Below are positions 36,876 to 46,205 of a stretch of 64,000 nucleotides of DNA, in pieces (the first letter of the stretch is position 1; the number at the start of each line of letters is the position of its first letter). This DNA comes from Hyphomicrobium_A sp963759735 (GTDB lineage: Bacteria > Pseudomonadota > Alphaproteobacteria > Rhizobiales > Hyphomicrobiaceae): assembly GCA_963759735.1 (NCBI GenBank), contig CAVXAF010000007.1:744001-808000 (forward strand), in the 5' to 3' direction. The translations under genes were made by a program, and so were the position numbers. A model generated the notes under the pieces. The model saw only the letters and a program-made list of their open reading frames with translations, was not told the origin of the DNA and did no database searches.

Positions 36876-37067
36876 ATGGCATTTGTCACTGGCGATGTCG
36901 TTGCTGTCTCGGGCGACGAGTTGCCTTTCAAGGTCATTTTCAAGCAGGGCGAGACGATCCTGACGGAATGGCTCGTTGAATCGAAGGAAGATGGCGAGCT
37001 GCAGATCGTCGAAACGCTGAAGAGCCTCATCGATGATGAGGATGACGAAGGCGACGACGAGGACTGA
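36876..37067 (+). CDS. Small acidic protein, function unknown
   Basis: A 63-residue protein with a beta-rich first half (VTGDVVAVSGDELPFKVIFK, TILTEWLVESKEDGELQIVE) and a strongly acidic tail (LIDDEDDEGDDED). The start at 36876 (MAFVTG) has GGAGGG ahead of it, which includes the codons of a possible earlier ATG at 36864. The tail suggests a nucleic-acid mimic or protein-binding role, but no family is recognised. Confidence 0.6.
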   Translation: MAFVTGDVVAVSGDELPFKVIFKQGETILTEWLVESKEDGELQIVETLKSLIDDEDDEGDDED

Positions 37068-37091
37068 GCCGCCCTAAGGTTCTGCGAACGA

Positions 37092-37122
37092 GCTGGCGGT
37101 GGCGCTCTGCGCGGCCGCCAGC
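37092..37122 (+). terminator. GC-rich hairpin, possible terminator
   Basis: GCTGGCGG (37092-37099) and CCGCCAGC (37115-37122) form a perfect 8-base stem, with an inner GCGC/GCGC that can extend it. No T run follows, so it may be a Rho-dependent pause site or a stem without regulatory meaning. It lies 24 bases after the small acidic gene. Confidence 0.35.
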
Positions 37123-37170
37123 ACGCCCGCCAGCCTGTGGATAACTTTGTTCCCCGTGATCGTTTCGCGC

Positions 37171-37199
37171 TTGTTTAGTGAACAAAGATAGAACATAAT
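37171..37199 (+). promoter_or_regulatory. Predicted promoter of the sbcD-like gene
   Basis: TTGTTT (37171-37176) and CATAAT (37194-37199) are separated by 17 bases. Transcription would begin near 37206, which is the A of the ATG, so the messenger may be leaderless. No ribosome-binding site precedes the ATG, in agreement with this. The LexA box occupies the spacer. Confidence 0.55.
37180..37194 (-). promoter_or_regulatory. LexA (SOS) box
   Basis: GAACAAAGATAGAAC is GAAC-N7-GAAC, which on the minus strand reads GTTC-N7-GTTC, the alphaproteobacterial LexA consensus. It overlaps the spacer of the predicted promoter and lies 11 bases before the DNA-repair gene start. Confidence 0.8.
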
Positions 37200-37205
37200 G
37201 GGCTC

Positions 37206-38333
37206 ATGCGATACAAGCTCTTGCATACGGCCGATTGGCAGCTCGGCAAGCGTTTTGGCTCCATCCCGGGCGACAAGCCTGCGGTGCTGCGCGATCAGCG
37301 ACTGCAGGCGGTAGACCGCCTGGCTCAGGCGGCGGTGGCCGCGGGTTGCGCGGCGGTTCTCGTCGCCGGCGACGTATTCGACGCCGAGACCGTCCCCGAG
37401 GCGCAGAGCGAGCACCTTCTGGCCCGTCTCAGGGCATATCCGGGCCTGCAGTGGCACCTCTTGCCCGGCAACCACGATCCGGCCCGCGCCGGGGGTGTGT
37501 GGAGCGCCATCCTGGCCGGCGGGGTGCCGGCCAACGTGCGCGTGCATGTCGAGCCCAAGGCTATGGAACTGGCGAACGGCGTCTGGCTTCTTCCCGCGCC
37601 GCTTACCGCCAAGCGCGTCCACTCCGATCCGACTGCGTGGATGGACAGCGTCGCGACGCCGGCCGGCGCGCTGCGCATCGGGCTTGCGCACGGCTCGGTG
37701 CAGGGCTTCGGCAGCAACGGCGAAGCCAACGTGCCAATCGATCCGGCGCGTGTGAAATCCGCAGGCCTCTCATACTTGGCGCTTGGCGACTGGCACGGCA
37801 CCATGCGCATTTCTGATCGCGTCTGGTATTCCGGCACGCCCGAACCTGACGGTTTCCGCGATAACGATCCGGGCAACGCGCTGCTCGTCGATCTCGACGG
37901 CAGCGCCGTCCCCAAGGTGGAACGCATTGCAACGGGGCACTTCACCTGGATGCAGCGCGCGCTGACGGCCGACGACGCGGCGTGTTTGGGGCCCGTCGAG
38001 GCCGACGTTGCGCGCCTCGGCAGTGCGGCTGCGCGCTGCCTCATGTCGCTCGACCTTATGGGCGTCGTGCCGCTCATCGAGTTGGCACGCATCGAGGAGC
38101 GCCTGGCGCGGCTCGCGCCGCAACTGTTTCATCTCGCCGCCGACACACAGGGCATCAGCGCCTTTGCCGATGCCGGCGATCTCGCTTCGCTCAGTTCGCC
38201 AGCACTCGCCGACATCGCGCATCGCCTTAAGGCCACTGTGGATGCGGGTGGCGCGGAGGCAGCCGTTGCTTCACGTGCGTTACGGAGGCTTTTTGCATTG
38301 GCTCGGCAGGCGGAAGTGGGGGTAGATTCATGA
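37206..38333 (+). CDS. SbcD-like metallophosphoesterase, DNA repair exonuclease
   Basis: A 375-residue calcineurin-like phosphoesterase of the Mre11/SbcD kind. Metal-binding motifs appear in order: LLHTADWQLGK (D-x-H type, residues 5-15), VLVAGDVFD, WHLLPGNHD, then LAHGSVQ and YLALGDWHG. With the ATPase gene that overlaps it by ATGA, it should form an SbcCD-like nuclease that opens hairpins and trims DNA ends. The LexA box and promoter directly ahead place it in the SOS response. The first residues carry the first metal motif, so the ATG at 37206 must be right. Confidence 0.9.
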   Translation: MRYKLLHTADWQLGKRFGSIPGDKPAVLRDQRLQAVDRLAQAAVAAGCAAVLVAGDVFDAETVPEAQSEHLLARLRAYPGLQWHLLPGNHDPARAGGVWSAILAGGVPANVRVHVEPKAMELANGVWLLPAPLTAKRVHSDPTAWMDSVATPAGALRIGLAHGSVQGFGSNGEANVPIDPARVKSAGLSYLALGDWHGTMRISDRVWYSGTPEPDGFRDNDPGNALLVDLDGSAVPKVERIATGHFTWMQRALTADDAACLGPVEADVARLGSAAARCLMSLDLMGVVPLIELARIEERLARLAPQLFHLAADTQGISAFADAGDLASLSSPALADIAHRLKATVDAGGAEAAVASRALRRLFALARQAEVGVDS

Positions 38334-40931
38334 AGATCCGCGCCATTCGCTTGAAGGAAGTCGGCCGTTTCAGCGAGCCGGTCGCACTGGAAGGCCTGAC
38401 CGGCGGTCTCGACGTGCTGACCGGGCCGAATGAGCTCGGGAAGTCGACCATTCTCAAGGCGGTGAACACCGCGCTGTTCCTGCCGCATACTTCGAAAAAG
38501 CAGGAAATCGAAGAGCTGCGTCCGTATGCGGGTGGCGCGCCGACGATTGAACTCGACCTCGAGGTCGAGGGCCGGCGCTGGCGTTTGCGCAAGCAGTATC
38601 TTTCGGCGCGCGCGGCCGAGTTGCGCGACATGACGACCGGCCAGATCGCGCGCGGCGCCGACGCCGAGGCGCTGTTGTCGACGTTGCTCGGTGGCACCGG
38701 GCATTTTTCGCTGTTGTGCGTCGAGCAGGGTTCCGCACTAGCCAGCATGGCACCGGTGAAGACGGGCGGCGCGACGTTCATGACCGCCATTGAGAGCGAA
38801 GTCGAGAGTGTCACCGATGGCAGCGCCGCGCGCTTCGTCGCCACACGCGTGAAATCCGATCTCGCGTTGCTCGTCACCAGCCACAATCCGCCGCGTCCGA
38901 CCGGCGATCTGAAACGCGCGCTCGATGAGCGCGATAATCTCATCAGGCAGCGTGACGAGGCGCAGGGCCGGCACGAGCGTGCACGGCTGCGGCTCGACGA
39001 CCTGGAGCGTTTGCGGTCATCGCTCGGCGAGCTGACCGATCCGGAGGCGGGCGCAACGCGCGGGCAGGCGGCCGAGGCGGCGCGCGGCGCCTTCGCGGAA
39101 GCGCGAGAAGCGCACAGCAAGTGCAAGGCGGCCGAGGCTGCCGTCATCACCTGCGAGCGCCAGTTCACTGCCGCGAAGACGATGCTGGAAGCGCTGGAAC
39201 GGCGCATCGGCGATCTGGAACGCCTGGAAGCTGGGCTCGCCGAGGCGGCGCCGCTGGTGGCGGACTGCGATGCGCGCGCCAAGGCATGCGCCGCGCGTAC
39301 GCACGCAGCGCGCACCGCGCGCAACGAAATGAAAACGGCTCTGGCCGGCCTGGAGCGCGACCGCCAAGCATTGATGCGTAGCGAGCGGCTGGCGGAGCTG
39401 ACCCAACGGCTGGCCGATGCCCACGCCGCGCAGGGCGAACGCGCACAGATCGTCGAGACGCTCGGCTCCAATGCGGCCGAGGACAAGATCGTCGATGCGG
39501 CGCGCCGCGAGGCGGAGAGCATCGTTCGGCTGGAGGCGCGCCTGACGGCGGCGGCGCCCCGCATCCAGCTCGCCTACGAGCCGGGCGCTGCGGGCAAGGT
39601 CAGGGTCGATGGCCGCGCGTTCGCCGACGGCGAATTGTTGCAGCCGACGCGGCCGGTGACGCTGGAGATCGCCGGGATCGGTGTGATCACCATCGCGCCG
39701 GGCCAGTCGGATAACGTCGCCGATGACGAGGCGAACCTCGCCACTCATCGCCAGCAGCTCGCCGCGCACCTGAAGCATGCCGGCGCCGCAACGCTTGCGG
39801 ATGCTGAGCGGCTGCTCGCGGCACGCCGCGAGGGCGAGGCGCGCCTGAGGGAGGCGAGCGGCAACCTCAAGGCTTTCGCGCCGGAAGGGATCGACCGCCT
39901 GCAGCGGGCGCATGCCGAACTCGCCGCCCTGGCTGCCACCGACGATGCGCCCTCAGAGCCCGATGCGCTCGAAGTGCGCGCGACCGAGATCGTGGAGGCG
40001 CTCGCCGCCGCCGAGGCCGAGGTGACGCTCGCCGAAACAATCGAGCGCGACACGCGCGAGGAGTTGGCGGGACTGCGCGCGCGCCATGACGGCTGTCCGG
40101 CGCAAATCGCCAAGCTGACGGAAGAACTCGGTGCGTCCGAGCAACGCGCAGCATCGCTCACCGAAAGGCGCGCCGCCCTCGCCGCGGCGCAGACGGACCT
40201 CAACACTGCCGTGCGCGAGGCCACCGCCTGGCGCGACAAGGCGCCCGACGAAACCCGCTTCGCGGCGTTGCAGCGCGCGGCCGAGGCGGCGGAGACCGCC
40301 GTGCAGAGAGCCGCGCGACGATCTTGCCAGCCTGCGCCAGCGGGAGGCCGGCCTGCTTGGTGAGTTGAAGACCGACCGCGCCGACGACGTCGCCGCCCGG
40401 CTGGACGAACTGAACGACCAGTGCGCGCGCGCCGATGCCCGTTGCCGCGACCTGCAGCAGGAGGCGGCTGCGCTGCTACTCCTGGCTCACGAACTGGAAG
40501 CCGCCGCCACGCGCACCCGGGACCGTTTTGCCGGGCCGGTCGTGCAGCGCCTCGCGCCCTATCTGCAACTCATCCTGCCGCAGGCGCGGCTCGTGCTCGG
40601 CGAGGATCTCGCCCCTTTGGCGCTCGAGCGCGGCAGCACCCGCGAGGATTTCGCCCGCCTCAGCGGCGGCACGCAGGAGCAACTCGGCCTGCTCGTCCGC
40701 CTCGCCTTCGGCAAGCTGCTGGCCGACAGCGGTACACCGGCACCGCTGATCATCGACGATGCCGTCGTCAACAGCGACGACGATCGCCTGATGCGTCTCT
40801 TCCAGGCGCTGCAGCACGCCGCGCAGAGCCACCAGGTGCTGATGCTCAGCTGCCGCCAGCGCGACTTCGATCAGCTCGGCGGCCATCGCATCACCCTTAG
40901 TGCCTGGGAAGATGCGCGCGCCGCCGCATGA
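38330..40931 (+). CDS. SbcC-like AAA ATPase, frameshifted near 40309-40319
   Basis: The protein should be about 866 residues. The N-terminal half-ATPase has LTGPNELGKSTILKAVNTAL (Walker A, about 30-50). A long coiled-coil of Arg/Glu/Ala-rich heptads follows. The C-terminal half has FARLSGGTQEQLGLLVRLAF (signature) and PLIIDDAVVNSDDDR (Walker B). The first frame ends at 40363 while the coiled-coil resumes in the next frame (about RDDLASLRQREAGLLGELKT), so one extra base near 40309-40319 breaks it. It is the partner of the upstream SbcD-like nuclease, with translational coupling. Both ATPase halves remain conserved, which argues for a read error or a very recent mutation. Confidence 0.82.
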
Positions 40932-40952
40932 GCCGAGGTGAAGCCACCTCCC

Positions 40953-40985
40953 AAAATAAAAGCCCCAGGCTCACCGAGCCCGGGG
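40953..40985 (-). terminator. Rho-independent terminator for the bactofilin gene
   Basis: Minus-strand CCCCGGGCTC (40985 downward) pairs with GAGCCTGGGG (one G-U wobble) around a GGT loop, followed by CTTTTATTTT. It lies 32 bases after the bactofilin stop, and the SbcC-like gene ends on the other side. Confidence 0.85.
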
Positions 40986-41017
40986 TCAGATCGTCTTGTC
41001 AGGATCGAACGGGGCTG

Positions 41018-41524
41018 TTAGCCGAGGCTGTCCATGCCCTTGATCGAGGGAATGTCCGGCCGCTGCTGGTTGTCGCCGGTCGGATCGTCGGAGCGGCGCG
41101 ACTTGCCTTCGAAGAAGGCGCCCTGCTCGATGGCCAGCGCCTGATGGAATATGTCGCCCTCGACGTGGCTCGAGGACTGCAGCATGACGCGCTTGCCGCG
41201 CACCGAACCCATCACGTGGCCGCGCACGACCACTTCTTCGGCGACGATACCGCCGGTGATGCGGGCCTTCTCGCCGATGACGACGTAGGTGCCTTGAATG
41301 TCACCCTGAATCTCGCCGTCGATCTGAACTTCGCCCTTGGTGACGAGGTTGCCGTTGATCGTCAGATCGGGGCCAATGACCGACGGCGCATTGCGCTCGT
41401 TGGGGCGGGCGAGGCCAAGCGGGCGAGCCCCTGAGGCTCCCGGCGTCGGCGGCGCGTTGTTGGAGGTAAAGCTTGGGCTGACCTTGGGCGGCTCGGTCTC
41501 GGATCTCTTGAAGTTCGGCAACAT
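41018..41524 (-). CDS. Bactofilin (polymer-forming cytoskeletal protein)
   Basis: A 168-residue protein. After a disordered N-terminus (about 1-45, Pro/Ser/Asn rich), the bactofilin beta-helix begins at SVIGPDLTINGNLVTKGEVQ and runs through IDGEIQGDIQGTYVVIGEKA, RITGGIVAEEVVVRGHVMGS and VRGKRVMLQSSSHVEGDIFH. A short polar C-terminal tail follows. Bactofilins polymerise without nucleotide and organise stalk, cell-shape or envelope enzymes in alphaproteobacteria. It is monocistronic, with a terminator immediately downstream. Confidence 0.93.
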   Translation of the reverse strand: MLPNFKRSETEPPKVSPSFTSNNAPPTPGASGARPLGLARPNERNAPSVIGPDLTINGNLVTKGEVQIDGEIQGDIQGTYVVIGEKARITGGIVAEEVVVRGHVMGSVRGKRVMLQSSSHVEGDIFHQALAIEQGAFFEGKSRRSDDPTGDNQQRPDIPSIKGMDSLG

Positions 41525-41702
41525 AAGCGTGCACCTCTGCTCTGACGCAACGATCGCAACCAGTAGAGTGAAGCTGGGGATCAGTACGGCGTCGTCACCG
41601 AAGTCCCCCCCTGCAGTGATCTAAGCACACATCCCGACCCGGGTCATCGCCTGCTGCGCCGCACAAGGCACAAATTGTGTGCATCGTAAGCAGCGCCGGC
41701 GC

Positions 41703-42173
41703 CTAACCTTTCATCGCTCGCACCGCGGCCAACACCTCAGCGGCGTGGCCCGGTACGCGGACACTGCGCCAGACACGGGAGACCATGCCTGCCTTATCAA
41801 TCAAGAATGTGGCACGCTCGACGCCCATGTATTTGCGCCCGTACATCGACTTCTCGACCCACACCCCGTAGGCCTCGGCCGCCTTGCGGTCTTCATCCGC
41901 CAGCAGACGAACGCCGAGCCCGTGCTTGCCTGTGAACTTGCGATGGCTGGCGGGGCTATCGGGAGATATTCCCAGCACCGCCGCTGGGACGCCGGCGAAC
42001 TCGCCTGCGAGGCAGGTGAAGTCCTTGGCCTCGGCGGTGCAGCCGGAAGTGTCGTCCCTAGGATAGAAATAGAGGACCACCGGGCTTCCCTGTAGCGCCG
42101 CCAGTTCGACCACTTCGCCGTTACTGTCGGGCAACGCGAAACCGGGCGCTATCATGCCCTCCTCAACGGCCAT
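41703..42173 (-). CDS. bcp: Thioredoxin-dependent peroxiredoxin (Bcp/PrxQ family)
   Basis: A 156-residue enzyme. APGFALPDSNGEVVELAALQ, VVLYFYPRDDTSGCTAEAKD and VLGISPDSPASHRKFTGKH are Bcp blocks. The peroxidatic Cys is C45 within P-x-x-x-T-x-x-C. The position of the usual resolving Cys (C50) is Lys, but a Cys follows at 54, which may resolve instead or leave a one-Cys mechanism. It removes hydrogen peroxide and organic peroxides in the cytoplasm. The ATG at 42173 is preferred over the longer open frame. Confidence 0.9.
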   Translation of the reverse strand: MAVEEGMIAPGFALPDSNGEVVELAALQGSPVVLYFYPRDDTSGCTAEAKDFTCLAGEFAGVPAAVLGISPDSPASHRKFTGKHGLGVRLLADEDRKAAEAYGVWVEKSMYGRKYMGVERATFLIDKAGMVSRVWRSVRVPGHAAEVLAAVRAMKG

Positions 42174-42351
42174 CGAGATGCCTTTCTTTTGTCGTTTTTC
42201 CCCGTGCACGTGAAACCCGCCGCACGACAACATTACTCGCTGGTCCTGAGGCTTAGCGGCGCGTGTCGAGGCGTGCAAGGCGGGGGCTGTCACGGGGCGG
42301 CCTGTCACAGGATGGACCGATCGGGGGGCGATCGGGGGGCTGGCATTAGGG

Positions 42352-45300
42352 TTGTCGGATAGGGCGAGTGGACGTTGCGCCTTAGGGCGTGCGTGGAACG
42401 TCTTTCTGCTGTTTGCGTCGGGACTAGGTCTCGAAACTGTCGAGGGGCCAGGTTTGCAAACGACCGGACGACCAAGAAAACAATCCGGCGGCCAGACGAC
42501 GCGCAACGAGGAGCCGACGTCGAGCCTGAGGCGCGGCGTCACGACTGCAGCAGTGGCGTGCGACAACGTTCTGCACGGCCTCGGTCGCTCTGTATTCATC
42601 CTCGCGCCGTTCGTCATGCTGGCGCTGCTCGTCGCCGGGCTCGGCTACGTGCGACTGCGCCACGGCCCCATCTCGCTCCACTTCCTCGTCGAGCCGATCG
42701 AGGCCGGCATCAATGCCGAACTGGCCGGCAACGAAGTGCGCATCGACGACGCTGTCGTTAGCCTGTCGGATACCGGCGGCCTCGAGTTTCGGTTGCAGAA
42801 CGTCCGCTTGCACGAGGGTGACGGCGACGTTGTCGCCTCCGCGCCATTCGCGGCCGTCGAGCTGAGCGCCTCAGCGCTGTGGTCGATGCGCGTTGTGCCG
42901 GCGCGTATCGAACTTATCGAGCCGCGATTATTCCTTTTCTATTCCGAAAGCGGGGGGCTGACGCTCAGCTTTTCCAAGCCGGTTCTGAGCGCGGGTGATG
43001 CCGAAACCGGTTTCGCGGCACCGGCGCCCGTGCCTGCCACGCGACCGACGCCCTCGGCGATACCGAGCGAAGCGGCGGGGCCACTGAAGCGTATCGATCT
43101 GGCGCGGGTCGTCACCGACATGTCTTCGCGCGCCCGCCAACGTCTCGATGCGACCTCCTATCTGCGCGAGTTCGGTCTCCGCAACGCGACCGTGCTGGTG
43201 GATTATGCCGGTCGCACCACCGAGTGGCGTGTGCCGAGCCTCAATGTCGGGCTCATGCACGCGCGCACGCGCAGTGTCATTTCGGGCCGTGCCACCGTGG
43301 CGGCAGCGGGCGGCAAACCCTGGCAGCTGACCTTCGAGACCGATGAGCTGGAACGCGATCGCACGCTGACCATCAAGACATCGGTGACCGACCTCGTGCC
43401 GCGCAGCATTGCCGGTACGCTGCCCCAGCTTAGCCTGCTGCAAGCGCTCGATCTGCCGGTCGGCGGCAACGCAACGCTCCAACTGACCAGCGACGGCGAC
43501 GTGCGCACGGCGTCGCTGTCGGTCGACCTCGGCCACGGCAGCTTGCGGCTGCCGGCGCTGCCCGAGGCACCGATGGAAGTTGACGGCGGCTCGATCAAGC
43601 TCGCCTACGACGGCATCGCCGAACGCATAACGCTGGCGCCGTCCACACTCAGCTGGCGCGGCAGCCGCGTCACGATTTCCGGCGATGCGGCGCAGGAGCC
43701 GGGCGATGCAAAACATCCGGCGTGGACTTATCGGCTGGCCGCCAGCGACGGCTCCTTCGCGGCCGAGGAGTTTAACGTGCCGCCAGTGGCGCTGGATGAA
43801 TGGAACGCCAGTGGCCGCATTCTGCCGCGCCGCGGAGAGATAGAGCTGGCGGAGTTCAAGCTACGCGCCGGCGGCGCCGACGTGGCGCTCACCGGCAACC
43901 TCGTCACCGGCGCCGAGCCGGCCAGTACGCGGCTCGAGGGCACGCTGGGTCCGATGCCGCTCAACACGCTGAAGGCGCTGTGGCCGAAGGCGATCGCGCC
44001 CGGCGCGCGCGAATGGGTGGGCGAGCGGGTCGACCGCGCGTCCATCCTTGGCGGCAAATTTCGTTTCCTCAGCGGCGATCACGTCGCGCCGCATCTGAGC
44101 GTAGGGCCGCAGGAGCACCAACTCTCGTTCATTCTCGATGCCACCGATCTGCAGATGCGCGTGCTCGACGAGTTGCCGCCCGTGACGGCGCCACGCGCGA
44201 CGACGCGCATCGAAAACGACGGGCTGGAGGTGGTCATCCCCGACGCCACCATCGTGCTGGCGCCGGATCGCGGGCTGCCGCTGCAGGGAGGTCGCTTCAC
44301 GGCCGTCGACATCATGAGCGAGGTGCCGACCGGCGAGATCGTGTTTACATCCCAGCCGACCCTCGGCGCGGTGGTCGAGCTGATGGCGCAGTCCCCGTTC
44401 AACCTCCTCGAGGAGACCGGCCTGCCGCGCGAGGGTATCGAAGGCAAGGTCAACGCCAACGTCAAGATCGGCTTGCCGCTGCTCGCGGACCTGCCGGCGA
44501 GTTCGGTCAAAGTGGAGGCCAAGGCGAAAATCACCGACGGCCGCATCAACAAGTTCCTCGGCACCTACAATGTGCAGAGTGCCAGCTTCGACCTCGACGT
44601 GTCGGAGAAGGCGGCGGGCGCCAACGGCCAGATGCTGATCAACGGCGTGCTCGCCAAATTGAGCTGGCAGCGCATCTTCGACGCCCCGCTCGACAAGCAG
44701 CCGCCGCTCCGAGTGACGGCATCACTCGACAATACCGATCGCAACCAGCTCGGCCTCGACATCAACGACATGGTGCAGGGCGTGGTGCCGATCGAAATTA
44801 CCGTCGGCCGCGATGCGGGCGATCAGCAGACGGTGCGCCTGCACGCCGATCTCACCAACGCCGACCTCATCTTGCAGAATGTCGCCTGGCGCAAGCCACC
44901 TGGGCGCGCCGCGACGCTGCAGTTCGATGTCGCCAAGGGCAAGACCTACAAAACCGAGCTGCAGAACTTCAAGGTCGCCGGTGACGATATCGCCATCGAG
45001 GGCTGGGCGGCCATCGACGCGGAAAACCGCCTGCGCGAGTTCTACTTCCCTGACTTCTCTCTCAACGTCATTACGCGCATGGAAGTGCAGGGCGTCCTCG
45101 ACAAGAACGATATCTGGAAGGTGAAGGCGCGCGGACCGACGTTCGACGGGCGCGATTTCTTCCGCGCATTGTTCTCTCTGGGGCAGCTCTCGGAGAATGC
45201 GCCCAAGCCGAAGAATCCGCGCGAGGGTATCGACCTCGACGCCGAGATCGGCACCGTCATCGGGCACTCGGAAGTCTCGTTGCGCGGCCTCAAAATGAAG

Positions 45301-46191
45301 CTCGGCAAGCGCGGAGATAAGTTGACCGCACTGGACGCGCGCGGCACGCTCGACGGTGGCAAGCCGTTCGCAGTCGAACTCCGCCAGGGTGCCGGCCAGC
45401 CGCGCAAACTGCTGGCCGATTCCACGGACGCCGGGCAGGCGTTCAAGATGATCGATTTCTACCCCAACATTCAGGGCGGCCGCGTGCGCCTCGAGGTCAA
45501 TCTCGAGGGTAAGGGCGCCGCCGAGAAGACCGGTATCTTGTGGGTCGATGACTTCAGGATTCTCGGAGACCCGGTCGTGTCGGAGGTGTTCAGCAACACC
45601 GACGAAAGCCGCCCGGCAATCGATGGAGGATCCGGGTCATCAAGCAGGGGGAAGCGCGTTACGCGCGAGGTGTTCGAATTCAATCGCATGGTCGTGCCGT
45701 TTTCCGTCGGCTACGGCCAGTTCGTGATGAGCGATTCACAGCTGCGTGGGCCGATGCTCGGCGCATCGATCCGCGGCAAGGTCGACTTCAAGATGCGGCG
45801 GGTGAATTTGGGCGGTACCTACGTCCCGCTGCAGGGCTTGAACAGTGCCTTGTGCGAAATCCCGCTGTTCGGCCAGATTATCACTGGTCCCAAGTGCGAG
45901 GGCATCTCCGGTATGACATTCGCTATTCAGGGTCCGATGGACAGGCCCGAGGTGATCGTCAATCCGCTGTCGATGCTGGCACCGGGCATCTTCCGCGACA
46001 TCTTCCAGATGACGCCGTTCGACCCGAAGGTGCAGCGTCGCGACGAGCCCCAGGGCGCGGCGACCGACATCAACGTGCGGGCTTCGAGCACTGCGGCCGA
46101 GCCGACCGTGGCGCCCGGCACCATCATCGGGTCGGAGACCGTCGATGGCTGGTCATCGCAGACAAATTCGCCCAAGAAGAGCAAGCAATAG
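42352..46191 (+). CDS. Very large DUF3971/AsmA-like envelope protein (YhdP type)
   Basis: About 1279 residues from a TTG start. One membrane helix at about 80-103 (SVFILAPFVMLALLVAGLGY) anchors a long periplasmic part. The N-terminal DUF3971 covers roughly 110-600 (RLQNVRLHEGDGDVVASAPF, SASALWSMRVVPARIELIEP), and an AsmA-like C-terminal domain extends to about 1215 (GAGQPRKLLADSTDAGQAFK, FYPNIQGGRVRLEVNLEG, DSQLRGPMLGASIRGKVDFK, GGTYVPLQGLNSAL). YhdP/TamB/AsmA-type proteins form hydrophobic grooves that move phospholipids to the outer membrane. The start is uncertain, because the first 80 residues are not well conserved in type. Confidence 0.82.
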   Translation: MSDRASGRCALGRAWNVFLLFASGLGLETVEGPGLQTTGRPRKQSGGQTTRNEEPTSSLRRGVTTAAVACDNVLHGLGRSVFILAPFVMLALLVAGLGYVRLRHGPISLHFLVEPIEAGINAELAGNEVRIDDAVVSLSDTGGLEFRLQNVRLHEGDGDVVASAPFAAVELSASALWSMRVVPARIELIEPRLFLFYSESGGLTLSFSKPVLSAGDAETGFAAPAPVPATRPTPSAIPSEAAGPLKRIDLARVVTDMSSRARQRLDATSYLREFGLRNATVLVDYAGRTTEWRVPSLNVGLMHARTRSVISGRATVAAAGGKPWQLTFETDELERDRTLTIKTSVTDLVPRSIAGTLPQLSLLQALDLPVGGNATLQLTSDGDVRTASLSVDLGHGSLRLPALPEAPMEVDGGSIKLAYDGIAERITLAPSTLSWRGSRVTISGDAAQEPGDAKHPAWTYRLAASDGSFAAEEFNVPPVALDEWNASGRILPRRGEIELAEFKLRAGGADVALTGNLVTGAEPASTRLEGTLGPMPLNTLKALWPKAIAPGAREWVGERVDRASILGGKFRFLSGDHVAPHLSVGPQEHQLSFILDATDLQMRVLDELPPVTAPRATTRIENDGLEVVIPDATIVLAPDRGLPLQGGRFTAVDIMSEVPTGEIVFTSQPTLGAVVELMAQSPFNLLEETGLPREGIEGKVNANVKIGLPLLADLPASSVKVEAKAKITDGRINKFLGTYNVQSASFDLDVSEKAAGANGQMLINGVLAKLSWQRIFDAPLDKQPPLRVTASLDNTDRNQLGLDINDMVQGVVPIEITVGRDAGDQQTVRLHADLTNADLILQNVAWRKPPGRAATLQFDVAKGKTYKTELQNFKVAGDDIAIEGWAAIDAENRLREFYFPDFSLNVITRMEVQGVLDKNDIWKVKARGPTFDGRDFFRALFSLGQLSENAPKPKNPREGIDLDAEIGTVIGHSEVSLRGLKMKLGKRGDKLTALDARGTLDGGKPFAVELRQGAGQPRKLLADSTDAGQAFKMIDFYPNIQGGRVRLEVNLEGKGAAEKTGILWVDDFRILGDPVVSEVFSNTDESRPAIDGGSGSSSRGKRVTREVFEFNRMVVPFSVGYGQFVMSDSQLRGPMLGASIRGKVDFKMRRVNLGGTYVPLQGLNSALCEIPLFGQIITGPKCEGISGMTFAIQGPMDRPEVIVNPLSMLAPGIFRDIFQMTPFDPKVQRRDEPQGAATDINVRASSTAAEPTVAPGTIIGSETVDGWSSQTNSPKKSKQ

Positions 46192-46205
46192 GCGCCACAT
46201 CCGCC

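Noticed and set aside
38227..39564. A 445-codon minus-strand frame within the SbcC-like gene
   Set aside because: Ser/Ala/Arg-rich shadow of the coiled-coil ATPase on the other strand, with no domain of its own.
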